A stretch of 64,000 nucleotides of DNA from Massilia phyllostachyos. Lineage in GTDB: Bacteria > Pseudomonadota > Gammaproteobacteria > Burkholderiales > Burkholderiaceae_D. A program made the position numbers and the translations under genes. The notes below the pieces were generated by a model. That model did no database searches. It was not told the DNA's origin and worked only from the letters and a program-made list of their open reading frames with translations. Where the stretch lies: contig NZ_JAJNOC010000003.1 in the NCBI RefSeq assembly GCF_021044825.1, positions 1 through 64,000 on the forward strand, given 5' to 3'. Of the stretch, positions 1 through 8,552 are shown in pieces (position 1 is the first letter of the stretch; the number at the start of each line of letters is the position of its first letter).

Positions 1-538
1 GAGAACACCGTGATGATCTCCGATACGTCGCTCGCCAGCTCTTCCTCGAAACTGCGGTCCTCACCCTGGTTGATGATCACGACTTCCACTTGTTTCGCCT
101 GGCAAATGGCAAACACCAGTTCGGCACCGAAGCGCAGCAGCCGATCCTGTGGACAAGGACCAGGCGGCCGATGTTCCCGTCGCGGATCTCGCCGAGCAGC
201 TTTTTCAGCCCCTTCTTGTGGTAGTTCATCCCGGAGCCAAGATCGGCGATGATCTCGAACGGCCAGCCTTGGGCGGCGCAGTACAATTCCAGCACCTGCT
301 GCTGTCGCTCGAGGTCTGCTCGTTGATCGTGACTGGAAACCCTTGCATATGCTGAAGTCCTACGTGGCGTAGGTGTTCCGTGGTAGCGCTCTGGATGCAT
401 TGCAGCCAGGTCATAGCGCCGCTGCCCACCCTCCGTCCTGGCGGGTACGAGCTTGCCGGCAGCTTCCCAGCGTCTCAACGTACTAGCGGAGACCCCCAGT
501 GCTTTCGCGGCAACGGTAATGGGGACGAACTTGCTCAT
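1..538 (-). pseudogene. tnpA: IS607 family serine recombinase TnpA, frameshifted and cut by window edge
   Basis: The protein starts at 538 (MSKFVPITVAAKALGVS) with a MerR-type winged helix-turn-helix (residues ~5-50). A resolvase-type catalytic domain follows, with YARVSSHDQ holding the expected catalytic Ser, and then LERQ and GSGMNYHKKGL. Near position 148-152 the frame breaks. The family sequence VLVHKDRLLRFGAELVF is recovered only by shifting one base: here the frame reads VLVHRIGCCASV, whereas DRLLRFGAELVFAICQAK continues in the next frame down to position 1. A single missing base (aag read as ag) explains it. The transposase is therefore inactive unless the base loss is a sequencing error. 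The 3' end lies outside the window. Confidence 0.85.
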
Positions 539-585
539 ATTGAATATGACTACTCAACGATGAAAAAGTTCTATGTGAACTGTTA
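1..585 (-). mobile_element. IS607-family insertion sequence, partial
   Basis: This is the beginning of an IS607-type element running leftward out of the window. It is recognised by its serine-recombinase TnpA reading frame, described in the next entry. IS607 elements lack terminal inverted repeats and target duplications, so the outer edge is only estimated. It should lie just upstream of the tnpA start, near 580-590, where the reading frame of the neighbouring SnoaL-like gene loses sense. A tnpB gene would normally follow beyond position 1, but it is not visible here. Confidence 0.6.
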
Positions 586-700
586 AGCCCTCGGGTTCCG
601 CGCGCAGGACGTCGGGGGCGAAGTACTGGCCGATGGCGTCGATGTCGAAGCGATTGATCGCGGCAAAGAAGCGGGTGAGTGTCTCGACTTCGGTCAGCAT
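554..700 (-). pseudogene. SnoaL-like / NTF2-fold protein, N-terminal fragment
   Basis: Reading leftward from the ATG at 698-700 gives MLTEVETLTRFFAAI, then NRFDIDAIGQYFAPDV, then LRAEPEG, after which the frame runs into the IS607 side and stops at 554-556. The pattern of an amphipathic first helix followed by a second helix ending in FAPDV is typical of the start of SnoaL-like polyketide-cyclase/NTF2-fold proteins. Only about 38 of an expected 110-150 residues remain. I infer that the rest was separated by insertion of the IS607 element. The gene sits 31 bp from the dapF stop on the same strand, so it would have followed dapF. Confidence 0.5.
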
Positions 701-731
701 TCGCTTCTCCTGGCAAAACATCCTGTTGGAA

Positions 732-1583
732 TCAGACCTCGACTTCGCCCTCGAACACCGTCACCGCCGGGCCGCTGAGGTAGACCGGCTCGCCGGGACC
801 GGCCCAGGCAATGCTCAGCTCGCCGCCACGGGCGGACACGCGCACCGGCGAATCGAGCAGGCCTCGGCGGATGCCGGCCACCACGGCGGCGCAGGCGCCG
901 GTGCCGCAGGCCAGGGTTTCGCCGGCGCCGCGTTCGAACACGCGCAGCTTGACGTGATTGCGGCCGAGCACTTGCATGAAGCCGGCGTTGACCCGCTGCG
1001 GGAAGCGCGGATGGTGTTCGATCAGCGGGCCGGTCTCGCCTACCGGCGCGCTGTCGACATTCTCGACCACCTGCACCGCATGCGGGTTGCCCATCGAGAC
1101 CACCGAGACGAAGACGGTCTGGCCGCCGACCGTCAATGGCCAGTTGGTGTCCGCGCCTTCGGTCCGGCCTTCCAGGCCGGCGCTGTCGAAGGGCACCTCA
1201 CCTGGCTCCAGGCGCGGGGCGCCCATGTCCACCGTCACGCTGCCGTCGCTTTCCAGGCGCGGCGCAATGATGCCCTTCATGGTTTCGACGCGGATGCTGT
1301 TTTCCTTGGAGAGGCCCTTGTCGCTGACGAAGCGGGCAAAGGCGCGCGCGCCGTTGCCGCACTGTTCGACCTCGCCGCCATCGTTGTTGAAGATGCGGTA
1401 GCGGAAATCGACGCCCTCGGTCACGGGACGTTCGACCACCAGGATCTGGTCGGCGCCGATGCCGAAGCGGCGGTCGGCCAGCTTGCGCCATTGTTCCGCA
1501 GTCAAGTCGACGTCCTGGTGGATGGCGTCCACGACGATGAAGTCGTTGCCGGCGCCGTGCATCTTGGTGAATTTCAGTTTCAT
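732..1583 (-). CDS. dapF: Diaminopimelate epimerase DapF
   Basis: DapF interconverts LL- and meso-2,6-diaminopimelate in the cytoplasm, supplying meso-DAP for peptidoglycan and for lysine synthesis. The 283-residue product has normal family length and begins [15 protein letters not shown]. The two catalytic cysteines of the cofactor-independent epimerase are visible as Cys75 in EQCGNGAR and Cys226 in ACGTGACA. The gene is the last of a three-gene leftward run behind two lauroyl-acyltransferase-type genes, 54 bp after the preceding stop. That gap contains a perfect 10-bp inverted repeat. Cell-wall and lipid A functions are thus grouped together. No abnormality was seen. Confidence 0.97.
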   Translation of the reverse strand: MKLKFTKMHGAGNDFIVVDAIHQDVDLTAEQWRKLADRRFGIGADQILVVERPVTEGVDFRYRIFNNDGGEVEQCGNGARAFARFVSDKGLSKENSIRVETMKGIIAPRLESDGSVTVDMGAPRLEPGEVPFDSAGLEGRTEGADTNWPLTVGGQTVFVSVVSMGNPHAVQVVENVDSAPVGETGPLIEHHPRFPQRVNAGFMQVLGRNHVKLRVFERGAGETLACGTGACAAVVAGIRRGLLDSPVRVSARGGELSIAWAGPGEPVYLSGPAVTVFEGEVEV

Positions 1584-1605
1584 AGGGACAGGGTAGTTCA
1601 GTTCA

Positions 1606-1632
1606 GCTAATCCATCTACAAAATGGATTAGC
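1606..1632. other. Intercistronic hairpin upstream of dapF
   Basis: GCTAATCCAT (1606-1615) and ATGGATTAGC (1623-1632) form a perfect 10-bp stem with a 7-nt loop between the acyltransferase stop and dapF. No U-tract follows on either strand, so it is more likely an RNA-processing or stability element, or a weak attenuator, than a full terminator. Confidence 0.6.
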
Positions 1633-1637
1633 GCAGC

Positions 1638-2501
1638 TTAATCGTAGAACGAAGGTTCACCCGGCGGACGGGTCTTGAACCGTTTATGCGTCCAGAAATA
1701 CTCCGCCGGCGCCTCGCGCACGCGCTCCTCGATAAAGGCGTTCATGCGGCGCGTCGCTTCGACCATATCGTCGCCCGGGTAATTCTCCCACGCCGGATAG
1801 AAGCGCACGCGCCAGCCCTGGTAGTTCGGCAGGTAGGTCGCGATCACCGGAATCACCTTGGCGCCGGTGGTCGCCGCGATGCGGCCCAGCGCCGTCAGGG
1901 TCGCGGCGGGGATACCGAAGAAGGGCACGAACTCCGCATCCTTTTCTCCAAAATCCATGTCCGGCAGCATGAAGTAGGGCAGGCCATCGCGCAGGGCGCG
2001 CAGGATCGGCTTGATGCCTTCCTTGCGCGTCACCAGGCGCACCGGGCCGTAGCGTTCGCGGCCGTGGCGCAGCAGCTTGTCGAAAGCCTCGTTCTTTTGC
2101 GGCACGTACATGCTGCACACCGGGATCACGCGCGAGGCGACGCCGGCCACGTCCAGGCAGACGAAGTGCGGGCACAGCAGGATGGTCGGGCCCGCTTCCA
2201 TCTCGGCCTGCGGCACCGCCGGCTCGACATGGATATAGCTGCGCACGCGCTCCTCGCTCGCCCACCACAGGATCGAGCGCTCGAAGATGCTGCGCGCGTA
2301 GGCACGGAAATGCTGTTTCGCGATCGCACGGCGTTCGCTCTCCGACTTTTCCGGCATGCACAGGCGCAGGTTGATCAGGGTGATGCGCCGCCGCTTGCCC
2401 ATGATCAGGAACATCAGGCTGCCGACCGCTTCGCCGAAGCGCCCCAGGATGGGCAGCGGCAGGAAATGCAGCAGCCACAGGAAACCGAGCAGGACCCTCA
2501 T
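1638..2501 (-). CDS. Lysophospholipid/lipid A acyltransferase (LpxL/LpxM family)
   Basis: This is a member of the HtrB/LpxL acyltransferase family, inner-membrane enzymes that add secondary acyl chains to lipid A or related lipids. The 287 residues start with a hydrophobic anchor (MRVLLGFLWLLHFLPL). The catalytic H-X4-D/E motif is present as H112-FVCL-D117. PDMDFGEK in the middle and YFWTHKRFKTRP near the end are conserved family blocks. The gene overlaps the preceding acyltransferase by 4 nt (ATGA), so the two are translationally coupled. Two paralogues in tandem are usual in this group and probably add different acyl chains, but I cannot assign which is LpxL and which LpxM. Confidence 0.92.
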   Translation of the reverse strand: MRVLLGFLWLLHFLPLPILGRFGEAVGSLMFLIMGKRRRITLINLRLCMPEKSESERRAIAKQHFRAYARSIFERSILWWASEERVRSYIHVEPAVPQAEMEAGPTILLCPHFVCLDVAGVASRVIPVCSMYVPQKNEAFDKLLRHGRERYGPVRLVTRKEGIKPILRALRDGLPYFMLPDMDFGEKDAEFVPFFGIPAATLTALGRIAATTGAKVIPVIATYLPNYQGWRVRFYPAWENYPGDDMVEATRRMNAFIEERVREAPAEYFWTHKRFKTRPPGEPSFYD

Positions 2502-3349
2502 GCCGCGGCCTCGCTGTCCGGCCCGCCCACGCCTTCCGGCTGCTTGTAGCGGTTATAGCTCCAGAAATACTGCGCCGGGCAACTTGCGATCAGCTGCTCC
2601 ATGGCGCGGTTGATCGCCGCCGCCTGCTCCGCGGCCGTGCCTTCCAGGCTGCCCTCGAAAGGCACGAAGCGCACCACGTAGCCGCGCCCGCCCGATAAAC
2701 GCTCGGCGTAGACCAGCAGGATGTCGGCCTTGCCCAGTTGCGCCAGCTTGGCGGGCAGGGTCATGGTATAGGCGCTGCGGCCGAACCACGGCGCCCACAC
2801 GCCTTCGCCTTCCTGCGGTACCTGGTCCGGCAGCAAGCCGATTGGCTCGCCGCTCTTCAGGGTCTTGGCCAGGATGCGTACGCCGGACAGGGTCGCCGGG
2901 GCAAGTTTGAGGTTGTGGCGGGCGCGCGCGCCTTCGACCAAGGGTTTCAGCGCATTCTTCTTCGGCGGGCGGTACATGACGGTCAGCGCCGTCTGCAGGG
3001 CGATCTGTTGGGCCGTCATCTCGAAGCAGCCCAGGTGTGGCGTCAGGAACACAATGCCGCGGCCGGCGTCGAGGCGCGACTGCACCAGTTCCCAGTTCTC
3101 GACACTGGCATGGCGCGCCACGCGCGCCGGGTCGGCGCACCAGACGAAGGCGAGTTCGATGATGGCCTTGCCGGCTTCGGCGACGGCGGCGTTCAGGTGC
3201 TGTTCATAGCCGGCCTGGACCAGGTTGGCGCGCAGGCGGCGGCGGTAGGAGCCGGACAGGAGATAGACGAGCCAGCCGAGGGCCGCGCCGAGGGCATGCA
3301 AAAACGGCAATGGAAATACCGAAAGTGCACGGAATAAATAAACTAACAT
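2498..3349 (-). CDS. Lysophospholipid/lipid A acyltransferase (LpxL family)
   Basis: This is the first gene of the lpxL-lpxL-dapF run, 283 residues from the chosen ATG at 3349 (MLVYLFRALSVFPLPFL). The frame is open further upstream, but that extension is basic and unlike the family, and it would run across the divergent metK promoter and start; it is rejected. The catalytic H-X4-E motif is H105-LGCF-E110, PDQVP lies in the acceptor-binding region, and YFWSYNRYK sits near the C-terminus. It is an integral or peripheral inner-membrane enzyme acting in lipid A late acylation. Its 3' end overlaps the second acyltransferase by 4 nt. Confidence 0.92.
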   Translation of the reverse strand: MLVYLFRALSVFPLPFLHALGAALGWLVYLLSGSYRRRLRANLVQAGYEQHLNAAVAEAGKAIIELAFVWCADPARVARHASVENWELVQSRLDAGRGIVFLTPHLGCFEMTAQQIALQTALTVMYRPPKKNALKPLVEGARARHNLKLAPATLSGVRILAKTLKSGEPIGLLPDQVPQEGEGVWAPWFGRSAYTMTLPAKLAQLGKADILLVYAERLSGGRGYVVRFVPFEGSLEGTAAEQAAAINRAMEQLIASCPAQYFWSYNRYKQPEGVGGPDSEAAA

Positions 3350-3536
3350 GCGATTGATCAGGGTTGAACGCGCGTGGCGTAGTAGAGCAAAATTCTCGAA
3401 GGAAGCGTAAAATACCACTTTATGCAGGATCCGCCGAGTTAATAGACAACTTGCGAAGCGGAATATAAATGTCGCTAAAGCGTCGCAGGCAACCGTTGCT
3501 GCGGCATATACATAACACAGCAGTAATGGAGCCTCC
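3350..3536. promoter_or_regulatory. Divergent promoter region, lpxL-like / metK
   Basis: This 187-bp region separates the leftward acyltransferase operon from rightward metK. It is relatively AT-rich for this genome. A possible sigma-70 site for metK is TAGACA (3443-3448) followed by TATAAA (3464-3469) with a short 15-bp spacer. GGAG lies about 6 bp before the metK ATG. I saw no SAM-I, SAM-II or SAM/SAH riboswitch fold here. Confidence 0.35.
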
Positions 3537-4703
3537 ATGTCCAACGACTACCTCTTCACTTCCGAATCCGTCTCCGAAGGCCACCCAGACAAGGTCGCCG
3601 ACCAGATTTCCGACGCCATCCTCGACGCGATCTTCGAGCAAGATCCGCGCGCCCGCGTCGCCGCCGAAACCCTGTGCAACACCGGCCTCGTAGTGCTGGC
3701 CGGTGAAATCACCACCCACGCCAACGTCGACTACATCCAGGTCGCGCGCAACACCATCAAGCGCATCGGCTATGACAACACCGACTACGGCATCGACTAC
3801 AAGGGCTGCGCTGTGCTGGTCGCCTACGACAAGCAGTCGCCGGACATCGCCCAGGGCGTGGACGAAGGCGCCGGCATCGACCTCGACCAGGGCGCGGGCG
3901 ACCAGGGCCTGATGTTTGGCTATGCCTGCGACGAGACCCCGGAACTGATGCCGGCCGCTATCTATTACGCACACCGCCTGGTCGAGCGCCAGTCGCAGCT
4001 GCGCAAGGATGGCCGCCTGCAGTGGCTGCGTCCGGACGCCAAGTCGCAGGTCACCCTGCGCTACGTCGATGGCCGCCCGGTCTCGGTCGACACCGTCGTC
4101 CTGTCCACCCAGCACCACCCGGACGTGACCCACTCGCAGATCGAGGAAGCGGTCATCGAAGAGATCATCAAGCCGACCCTCCCGCGCGAGTGGCTGCAAG
4201 ATACGAAATTCCTGGTCAACCCGACCGGCCGCTTCGTCATCGGCGGCCCGCAGGGCGACTGCGGCCTGACCGGCCGCAAGATCATCGTCGACACCTACGG
4301 CGGCGCAGCCCCGCACGGCGGCGGCGCCTTCTCGGGCAAGGATCCGTCGAAAGTCGACCGCTCGGCCGCCTACGCCGCCCGCTACGTCGCCAAGAACGTC
4401 GTCGCCGCCGGCCTGGCGCGCCAGTGCCAGGTGCAGGTCAGCTACGCGATCGGCGTGGCCCGCCCGATCAACATCACCGTCTACACCGAAGGCACCGGCG
4501 TGATCTCCGACGAGAAGATCGCCCAGCTGGTGATGGAACACTTCGACCTGCGCCCGAAAGGCATCGTGCAAATGCTCGACCTGCTGCGCCCGATCTACGC
4601 CAAGACCGCGGCTTACGGGCACTTCGGGCGTGAGGAGCCGGAGTTCACGTGGGAGCGTACCGACAAGGCGGCGTTGCTGCGTGCGGAAGCGGGTCTGTCG
4701 TAA
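3537..4703 (+). CDS. metK: S-adenosylmethionine synthase MetK
   Basis: MetK makes S-adenosylmethionine from methionine and ATP in the cytoplasm. The 388-residue product has the expected length. The N-terminal ATP/Mg site is [16 protein letters not shown] (residues ~14-29), the [12 protein letters not shown] loop is central, and [19 protein letters not shown] forms the phosphate/K+ binding segment. It starts the methyl-cycle cluster: metK, the SAH riboswitch, ahcY, a small membrane protein and metF are all on the plus strand. A REP-like repeat pair follows the stop and separates its transcript from ahcY. Confidence 0.98.
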   Translation: MSNDYLFTSESVSEGHPDKVADQISDAILDAIFEQDPRARVAAETLCNTGLVVLAGEITTHANVDYIQVARNTIKRIGYDNTDYGIDYKGCAVLVAYDKQSPDIAQGVDEGAGIDLDQGAGDQGLMFGYACDETPELMPAAIYYAHRLVERQSQLRKDGRLQWLRPDAKSQVTLRYVDGRPVSVDTVVLSTQHHPDVTHSQIEEAVIEEIIKPTLPREWLQDTKFLVNPTGRFVIGGPQGDCGLTGRKIIVDTYGGAAPHGGGAFSGKDPSKVDRSAAYAARYVAKNVVAAGLARQCQVQVSYAIGVARPINITVYTEGTGVISDEKIAQLVMEHFDLRPKGIVQMLDLLRPIYAKTAAYGHFGREEPEFTWERTDKAALLRAEAGLS

Positions 4704-4739
4704 TCAGTGGCTAGTGCGTGCGCTGTCAGTGCGCACGCA

Positions 4740-4864
4740 AAATTGGGTCCCGGCCTCCGCCGGGACGACGGTCTTTAAGACGCGTTTCGAAATATCGATC
4801 GTGTCCTGCAGCCTAAAAGCCGTCGTTCCGGCGAAGGCCGGAACAATGCCACTGGCATTGTTCC
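4740..4864. repeat. REP/BIME-like repeat pair behind metK
   Basis: Two hairpins lie in opposite orientation. GTCCCGGC/GCCGGGAC (4747-4754 and 4759-4766) and GTTCCGGC/GCCGGAAC (4825-4832 and 4837-4844) each have 8-bp stems and 4-nt loops. The second overlaps a further perfect hairpin, GGAACAATGCC/GGCATTGTTCC (4840-4850 and 4854-4864), which may serve as the metK terminator. The same units recur near 15.8, 33.5, 43.6 and 63.4 kb. Confidence 0.85.
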
Positions 4865-4971
4865 GCCCAATTCCGCAGCATAGCGACTGCTTATCCTCGC
4901 ACCACAAACCCCAGCATCCCAAACAACACAAGCAGGCACAATCAGCCTTCCTTCGTGTTAAACTCTCGAAT

Positions 4972-5036
4972 TCCGAGGAGCGTTGCGACGAAGTTTCCCC
5001 ACTTCGCCAGGCTCGGATATCAACACCGCGCTCACG
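4972..5036 (+). promoter_or_regulatory. SAH riboswitch upstream of ahcY
   Basis: The sequence matches the S-adenosylhomocysteine riboswitch consensus. P1 is CCGAG (4973-4977) with CTCGG (5012-5016). The conserved GGAGCG-TTGCGAC core follows, then a P2 hairpin CGAAGT/ACTTCG (4989-4994 and 5001-5006) and the conserved CCAGGCTCGG. A pseudoknot pairs GAGCG (4978-4982) with CGCTC (5029-5033). It lies about 33 nt before ahcY, the known location of this class in Betaproteobacteria. Known members turn on ahcY (and often metF) when SAH accumulates. The Shine-Dalgarno AAAGGAGGG (5056-5064) lies outside the pseudoknot, so the switching mechanism is not decided by this view. Confidence 0.93.
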
Positions 5037-5068
5037 TTACTTTTTTCAACCATTGAAAGGAGGGCGTG

Positions 5069-6484
5069 ATGAGCGCCGTACTCAAAGACACCACCCAGGA
5101 TTACCTCGTTGCCGACATCGGCCTCGCCTCGTGGGGCGAGAAGGAAATCCGCATTGCTGAAACCGAAATGCCGGGCCTGATGGCGATCCGCGAGGAATAC
5201 GCTGCCAACCAGCCGCTGAAGGGCGCGCGCATCGCCGGTTCGCTGCACATGACCATCCAGACCGCGGTCCTGATCCGCACCCTGGAAGCCCTCGGCGCGC
5301 AAGTGCGCTGGGCGTCGTGCAACATCTACTCGACCCAGGACCACGCCGCCGCTGCCATCGCATCGGTCGGCACCCCGGTGTTCGCCATCAAGGGCGAGAC
5401 CCTGGACGAGTACTGGGAATACACCCACCGCATCTTCGAATGGCCTGGTGATAACCATGCCAACATGATCCTGGACGACGGCGGCGACGCCACCCTGCTG
5501 CTGCACCTGGGCGTGCGTGCCGAGAAGGACATCTCGGTACTGGACAAGCCGGGCTCGGAAGAAGAGATCTGCCTGTTCAACGCGATCAAGGGCCGCCTGG
5601 CCGTTGACCCGACCTGGTACTCGAAGCGCCTGCCGTGCATCCTCGGCGTGACCGAAGAAACCACCACCGGCGTGCACCGCCTGTACCAGATGCACCAGGA
5701 AGGCAAGCTGGCCTTCCCGGCGATCAACGTCAACGACTCCGTCACCAAGTCGAAGTTCGACAACCTGTACGGCTGCCGAGAATCGCTGGTCGACGGCATC
5801 AAGCGCGCGACCGACGTCATGGTCGCCGGCAAGATCGCCGTCATCGCCGGTTACGGTGACGTCGGCAAGGGCTCGGCCCAGGCCATGCGCGCGCTGTCGG
5901 CGCAAGTGTGGGTTACCGAGATCGACCCGATCTGCGCGCTGCAGGCCGCGATGGAAGGCTACCGCGTCGTGACCATGGACTACGCCGCCGAACACGGCGA
6001 CATTTTTGTTACCTGCACCGGCAACTACCATGTCATCACCGAGCAGCACATGCTCAAGATGAAAGACCAGGCGATCGTCTGCAACATCGGCCACTTCGAC
6101 AACGAAATCGAAGTCGCTGCGATCAAGAAGTACGAGTGGGAAAACATCAAGCCGCAGGTCGATCACGTGATCTTCCCGGACGGTAAGCGCATCATCCTGC
6201 TGGCCGAAGGCCGCCTGGTGAACCTGGGCTGCGGCACCGGTCACCCGTCGTACGTGATGAGCTCGTCGTTCGCGAACCAGACCATCGCCCAGATCGAGCT
6301 GTTCGCCAACACCGCCAAGTACCCGGTCGGCGTCTACACCCTGCCGAAGCACCTGGACGAGAAGGTCGCCCGCCTGCAGCTGAAGAAACTGAACGCCCAG
6401 CTGACCACGCTGACCGAAGAGCAGGCCGCCTACATCTCGGTGAAGCAGGAAGGTCCGTACAAGCCGGACCACTACCGCTACTGA
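5069..6484 (+). CDS. ahcY: Adenosylhomocysteinase AhcY
   Basis: AhcY hydrolyses S-adenosylhomocysteine to adenosine and homocysteine, relieving product inhibition of methyltransferases. It is cytoplasmic, NAD-dependent and usually tetrameric. The product is about 471 residues. The NAD-binding loop [13 protein letters not shown] is visible, as are [18 protein letters not shown] and the C-terminal KPDHYRY typical of the family. An in-frame GTG lies just upstream at 5066. The ATG at 5069 is chosen because it sits about 5 nt after AAAGGAGGG. It is controlled by the SAH riboswitch just upstream, and downstream genes probably share the transcript. Confidence 0.98.
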   Translation: MSAVLKDTTQDYLVADIGLASWGEKEIRIAETEMPGLMAIREEYAANQPLKGARIAGSLHMTIQTAVLIRTLEALGAQVRWASCNIYSTQDHAAAAIASVGTPVFAIKGETLDEYWEYTHRIFEWPGDNHANMILDDGGDATLLLHLGVRAEKDISVLDKPGSEEEICLFNAIKGRLAVDPTWYSKRLPCILGVTEETTTGVHRLYQMHQEGKLAFPAINVNDSVTKSKFDNLYGCRESLVDGIKRATDVMVAGKIAVIAGYGDVGKGSAQAMRALSAQVWVTEIDPICALQAAMEGYRVVTMDYAAEHGDIFVTCTGNYHVITEQHMLKMKDQAIVCNIGHFDNEIEVAAIKKYEWENIKPQVDHVIFPDGKRIILLAEGRLVNLGCGTGHPSYVMSSSFANQTIAQIELFANTAKYPVGVYTLPKHLDEKVARLQLKKLNAQLTTLTEEQAAYISVKQEGPYKPDHYRY

Positions 6485-6604
6485 TCCGAGGACACCTATC
6501 TGCTAGGATAGGTTCCAGTAGCTAATGCGGGCGCGGCGTTGATTCAACCCGCGCCCGTTTTTCCAACAGCCGGCGTTTTCATACGTGAAAGCCGCCGTGT
6601 ACCC

Positions 6605-6976
6605 ATGAAAGACGATGCGATGCGCTTGCTGATTACCTGGCTGATCAATGCCGTGGCCCTGATGGCCTTGCCCTTCTTGATGTCCTCCGTTCACGTCACC
6701 AACTTCACGACCGCGCTGATCGCCGCCCTCGTGCTCGGACTGGTCAATACCTTGATCCGCCCGGTGCTGGTCATCCTGACTTTGCCGGTAACCTTGGTGT
6801 CGCTGGGCCTGTTCATCCTCGTCATCAACGCGCTGCTGTTCTGGATGGTGTCGCATTGGGTCGACGGGTTCAACGTGGACGGCTTCTGGTCCGCCTTCAT
6901 CGCCGCCATCCTGTACAGCATCATTTCCTGGGCACTTTCGACCCTGCTCCTCAAAGACAAAGATGGAAACGCATAA
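6605..6976 (+). CDS. Phage holin family / YvlD-like small membrane protein
   Basis: This is a small integral membrane protein of about 123 residues with roughly four hydrophobic segments (LLITWLINAVALMALPFL, ALIAALVLGLVNTLI, LVILTLPVTLVSLGLFILVI and a C-terminal helix). It belongs to the YvlD/'phage holin family' (DUF360-like) group; its function is unknown and the holin label is nominal. The ATG at 6605 is used; one at 6620 (MRLLITWL) is equally plausible and closer to family starts. Its 3' end overlaps metF by 14 nt, so it is cotranscribed between ahcY and metF, a recurring betaproteobacterial arrangement. Confidence 0.85.
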   Translation: MKDDAMRLLITWLINAVALMALPFLMSSVHVTNFTTALIAALVLGLVNTLIRPVLVILTLPVTLVSLGLFILVINALLFWMVSHWVDGFNVDGFWSAFIAAILYSIISWALSTLLLKDKDGNA

Positions 6977-7793
6977 TTTCAGTATCGAGTTCTTCCCGCC
7001 GAAGACGGCAGAAGGCGCCGACAAGCTGCGCGCCGTGCGCAGCAAGCTGGCCGAGCTGCAGCCCAAGTATTTCTCGGTGACCTTCGGCGCCGGCGGCACC
7101 ACCCAGCAGGGCACCCTGCAGACCGTGCTCGAGATCAAGGACGCCGGCTTCGACGCCGCGCCGCACCTGTCCTGCATCGGCGGCACCCGCGAATCGCTGC
7201 GCGCGATCCTGCAGGAATTCAAGGCCAAGGGCATCCGCCGCGTGGTGGCCCTGCGCGGCGACCTGCCGAGCGGCTACGGCGCCGGCGGCGAGTTCCGCTA
7301 CGCCAATGAGCTGGTGGAATTCATTCGCCAGGAAACCGGCGACTGGTTCCACATCGAAGTGGCGGCCTATCCGGAAATGCACCCGCAGGCGCGTTCGCCC
7401 CAGGACGACCTGCAGGCCTTCGCCCGCAAGGTGCAGGCCGGCGCGAATTCGGCGATCACGCAGTATTTCTACAACCCGGACGCCTACTTCCAGTTCGTCG
7501 ACAATGTGCGCAAGCTCGGCGTCGACGTGCCGGTGGTGGCGGGCATCATGCCGATCACCAATTACACGCAGCTGATGCGCTTCTCGGACATGTGCGGCGC
7601 CGAAATTCCGCGCTGGGTGCGTGTCAAACTGGCCAGCTTCGGCGACGACAGCGCGTCGATCAAGGCCTTCGGGCTGGATGTGGTCACTGGCCTGTGCGAG
7701 AAGCTGCTGGCCGGCGGGGCGCCGGGGCTGCATTTCTACAGCATGAACCAGGCGGCGGCGACCACGGCGATTTGGCAGCGCTTGGTGAAATAA
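6963..7793 (+). CDS. metF: Methylenetetrahydrofolate reductase MetF
   Basis: MetF is the FAD-dependent reductase that makes 5-methyl-THF for homocysteine methylation to methionine. The 276 residues form one TIM-barrel domain as in bacterial MetF. It begins METHNFSIEFFPPK; other visible family blocks are VTFGAGGTT, HLSCIGGTRE and ALRGDLP, and the C-terminal GLHFYSMNQA. It overlaps the small membrane-protein gene and lies downstream of the SAH riboswitch, so it is probably co-induced with ahcY when SAH rises. Confidence 0.97.
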   Translation: METHNFSIEFFPPKTAEGADKLRAVRSKLAELQPKYFSVTFGAGGTTQQGTLQTVLEIKDAGFDAAPHLSCIGGTRESLRAILQEFKAKGIRRVVALRGDLPSGYGAGGEFRYANELVEFIRQETGDWFHIEVAAYPEMHPQARSPQDDLQAFARKVQAGANSAITQYFYNPDAYFQFVDNVRKLGVDVPVVAGIMPITNYTQLMRFSDMCGAEIPRWVRVKLASFGDDSASIKAFGLDVVTGLCEKLLAGGAPGLHFYSMNQAAATTAIWQRLVK

Positions 7794-7805
7794 ACGCTGA
7801 CAGGT

Positions 7806-7927
7806 GTAGGGTGGACGGCTCTGCCGTCCGCGCGTTCAACTACATGGGAAATTGACACGCATCGTCCATTTCCACGCTGGTTGAACGCGTGGGCGGAGGC
7901 CCGCGGGGCCGCCCAGGCCCACCCTAC
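7806..7927. repeat. Large imperfect inverted repeat between metF and fau
   Basis: The arms GTAGGGTGG (7806-7814) and CCACCCTAC flank inner arms GCGTTCAAC (7832-7840) and GTTGAACGC (7880-7888). GC-rich hairpins ACGG-CTCTG-CCGT and a GGCGG...CCGCC block are nested inside. The right end overlaps the last codons of the convergent fau gene. Related arms occur at 23.8 and 60.2 kb, so this is a dispersed repeat family. It may act as a bidirectional terminator. Confidence 0.75.
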
Positions 7928-8520
7928 TCGGTAATCACCTGGTCGAGGGGGATGTCATATTCCCCGATCTCGAAATCGACCTGCTGGCACGCATACGCGA
8001 TGCCCACTGTCTTCGGACGCGGCTCCGCCTCCAGCGTCCTGTCATAAAACCCCCCGCCATACCCGACCCGATAGCCGCGCGCATCGAAGCCGAGGCACGG
8101 TATCAGCAAGGCGGACGGCCGATCCACCATGCGCAAGTCCGCCGGCACCGCGATCCCCATGCTGTCCGCCAGCGTCGCTTCCCCCGGCAGCCACTGCGCA
8201 AATCCCAGCGCCGCATCGCGCGCCACCACGACAGGCAGGGCCAGCCGTACGCCTGCCTCCGCCAATTCCGCGTAGGCTGGACGCAAATCCGGTTCGCCGG
8301 CGAGCGGCCAATAGACTCCCAGCACCTCGACCGCATGCTCGCGCGCCCACGCCACCACGCGCGCGCCGATGCGGTCGTCCCAGGCGCGTTTCAGGGGCGG
8401 AGCGATGGCGCGGCGCGCCTCCTTCAGCAGGCGCCGCAACTGTGGTTTATCGGGTGCATGGCGTGCGCCTTCGTCTGGCAGGAGCCCGGGGGCGCGTGGT
8501 ATTCTTGGATCGCCGGTCAT
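7924..8520 (-). CDS. 5-formyltetrahydrofolate cyclo-ligase
   Basis: This enzyme recycles 5-formyl-THF to 5,10-methenyl-THF using ATP, in the cytoplasm. The family glycine-rich block GYGGGFYDRTL is present, preceded by LLIPCLGFDARGYRVG, and the N-terminal KPQLRRLLKEARRAI matches the family start (RRxLRxxRR). The ATG at 8520 gives 198 residues, the normal size; the longer open frame to 8709 runs into the divergent slt gene and is rejected. It is convergent with metF, so two folate-pathway genes flank the repeat. Confidence 0.92.
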   Translation of the reverse strand: MTGDPRIPRAPGLLPDEGARHAPDKPQLRRLLKEARRAIAPPLKRAWDDRIGARVVAWAREHAVEVLGVYWPLAGEPDLRPAYAELAEAGVRLALPVVVARDAALGFAQWLPGEATLADSMGIAVPADLRMVDRPSALLIPCLGFDARGYRVGYGGGFYDRTLEAEPRPKTVGIAYACQQVDFEIGEYDIPLDQVITE

Positions 8521-8552
8521 GGTGTAAATGCAGCGTTGAATGAGAGTTGTGG

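Noticed and set aside
3350..3536. SAM riboswitch upstream of metK
   Set aside because: I looked for SAM-I, SAM-II and SAM/SAH core motifs and found none that fold. Only the SAH class before ahcY is supported.
3350..3544. N-terminal extension of the first acyltransferase to 348 residues
   Set aside because: It would overlap the divergent metK start and promoter, and the added residues do not resemble the family. The start at 3349 matches relatives.
4630..5160. 176-residue frame across the metK-ahcY gap
   Set aside because: It runs through the REP hairpins and the SAH aptamer, and its sequence is repeat-derived (VPASAGTT, VVPAKAGT).
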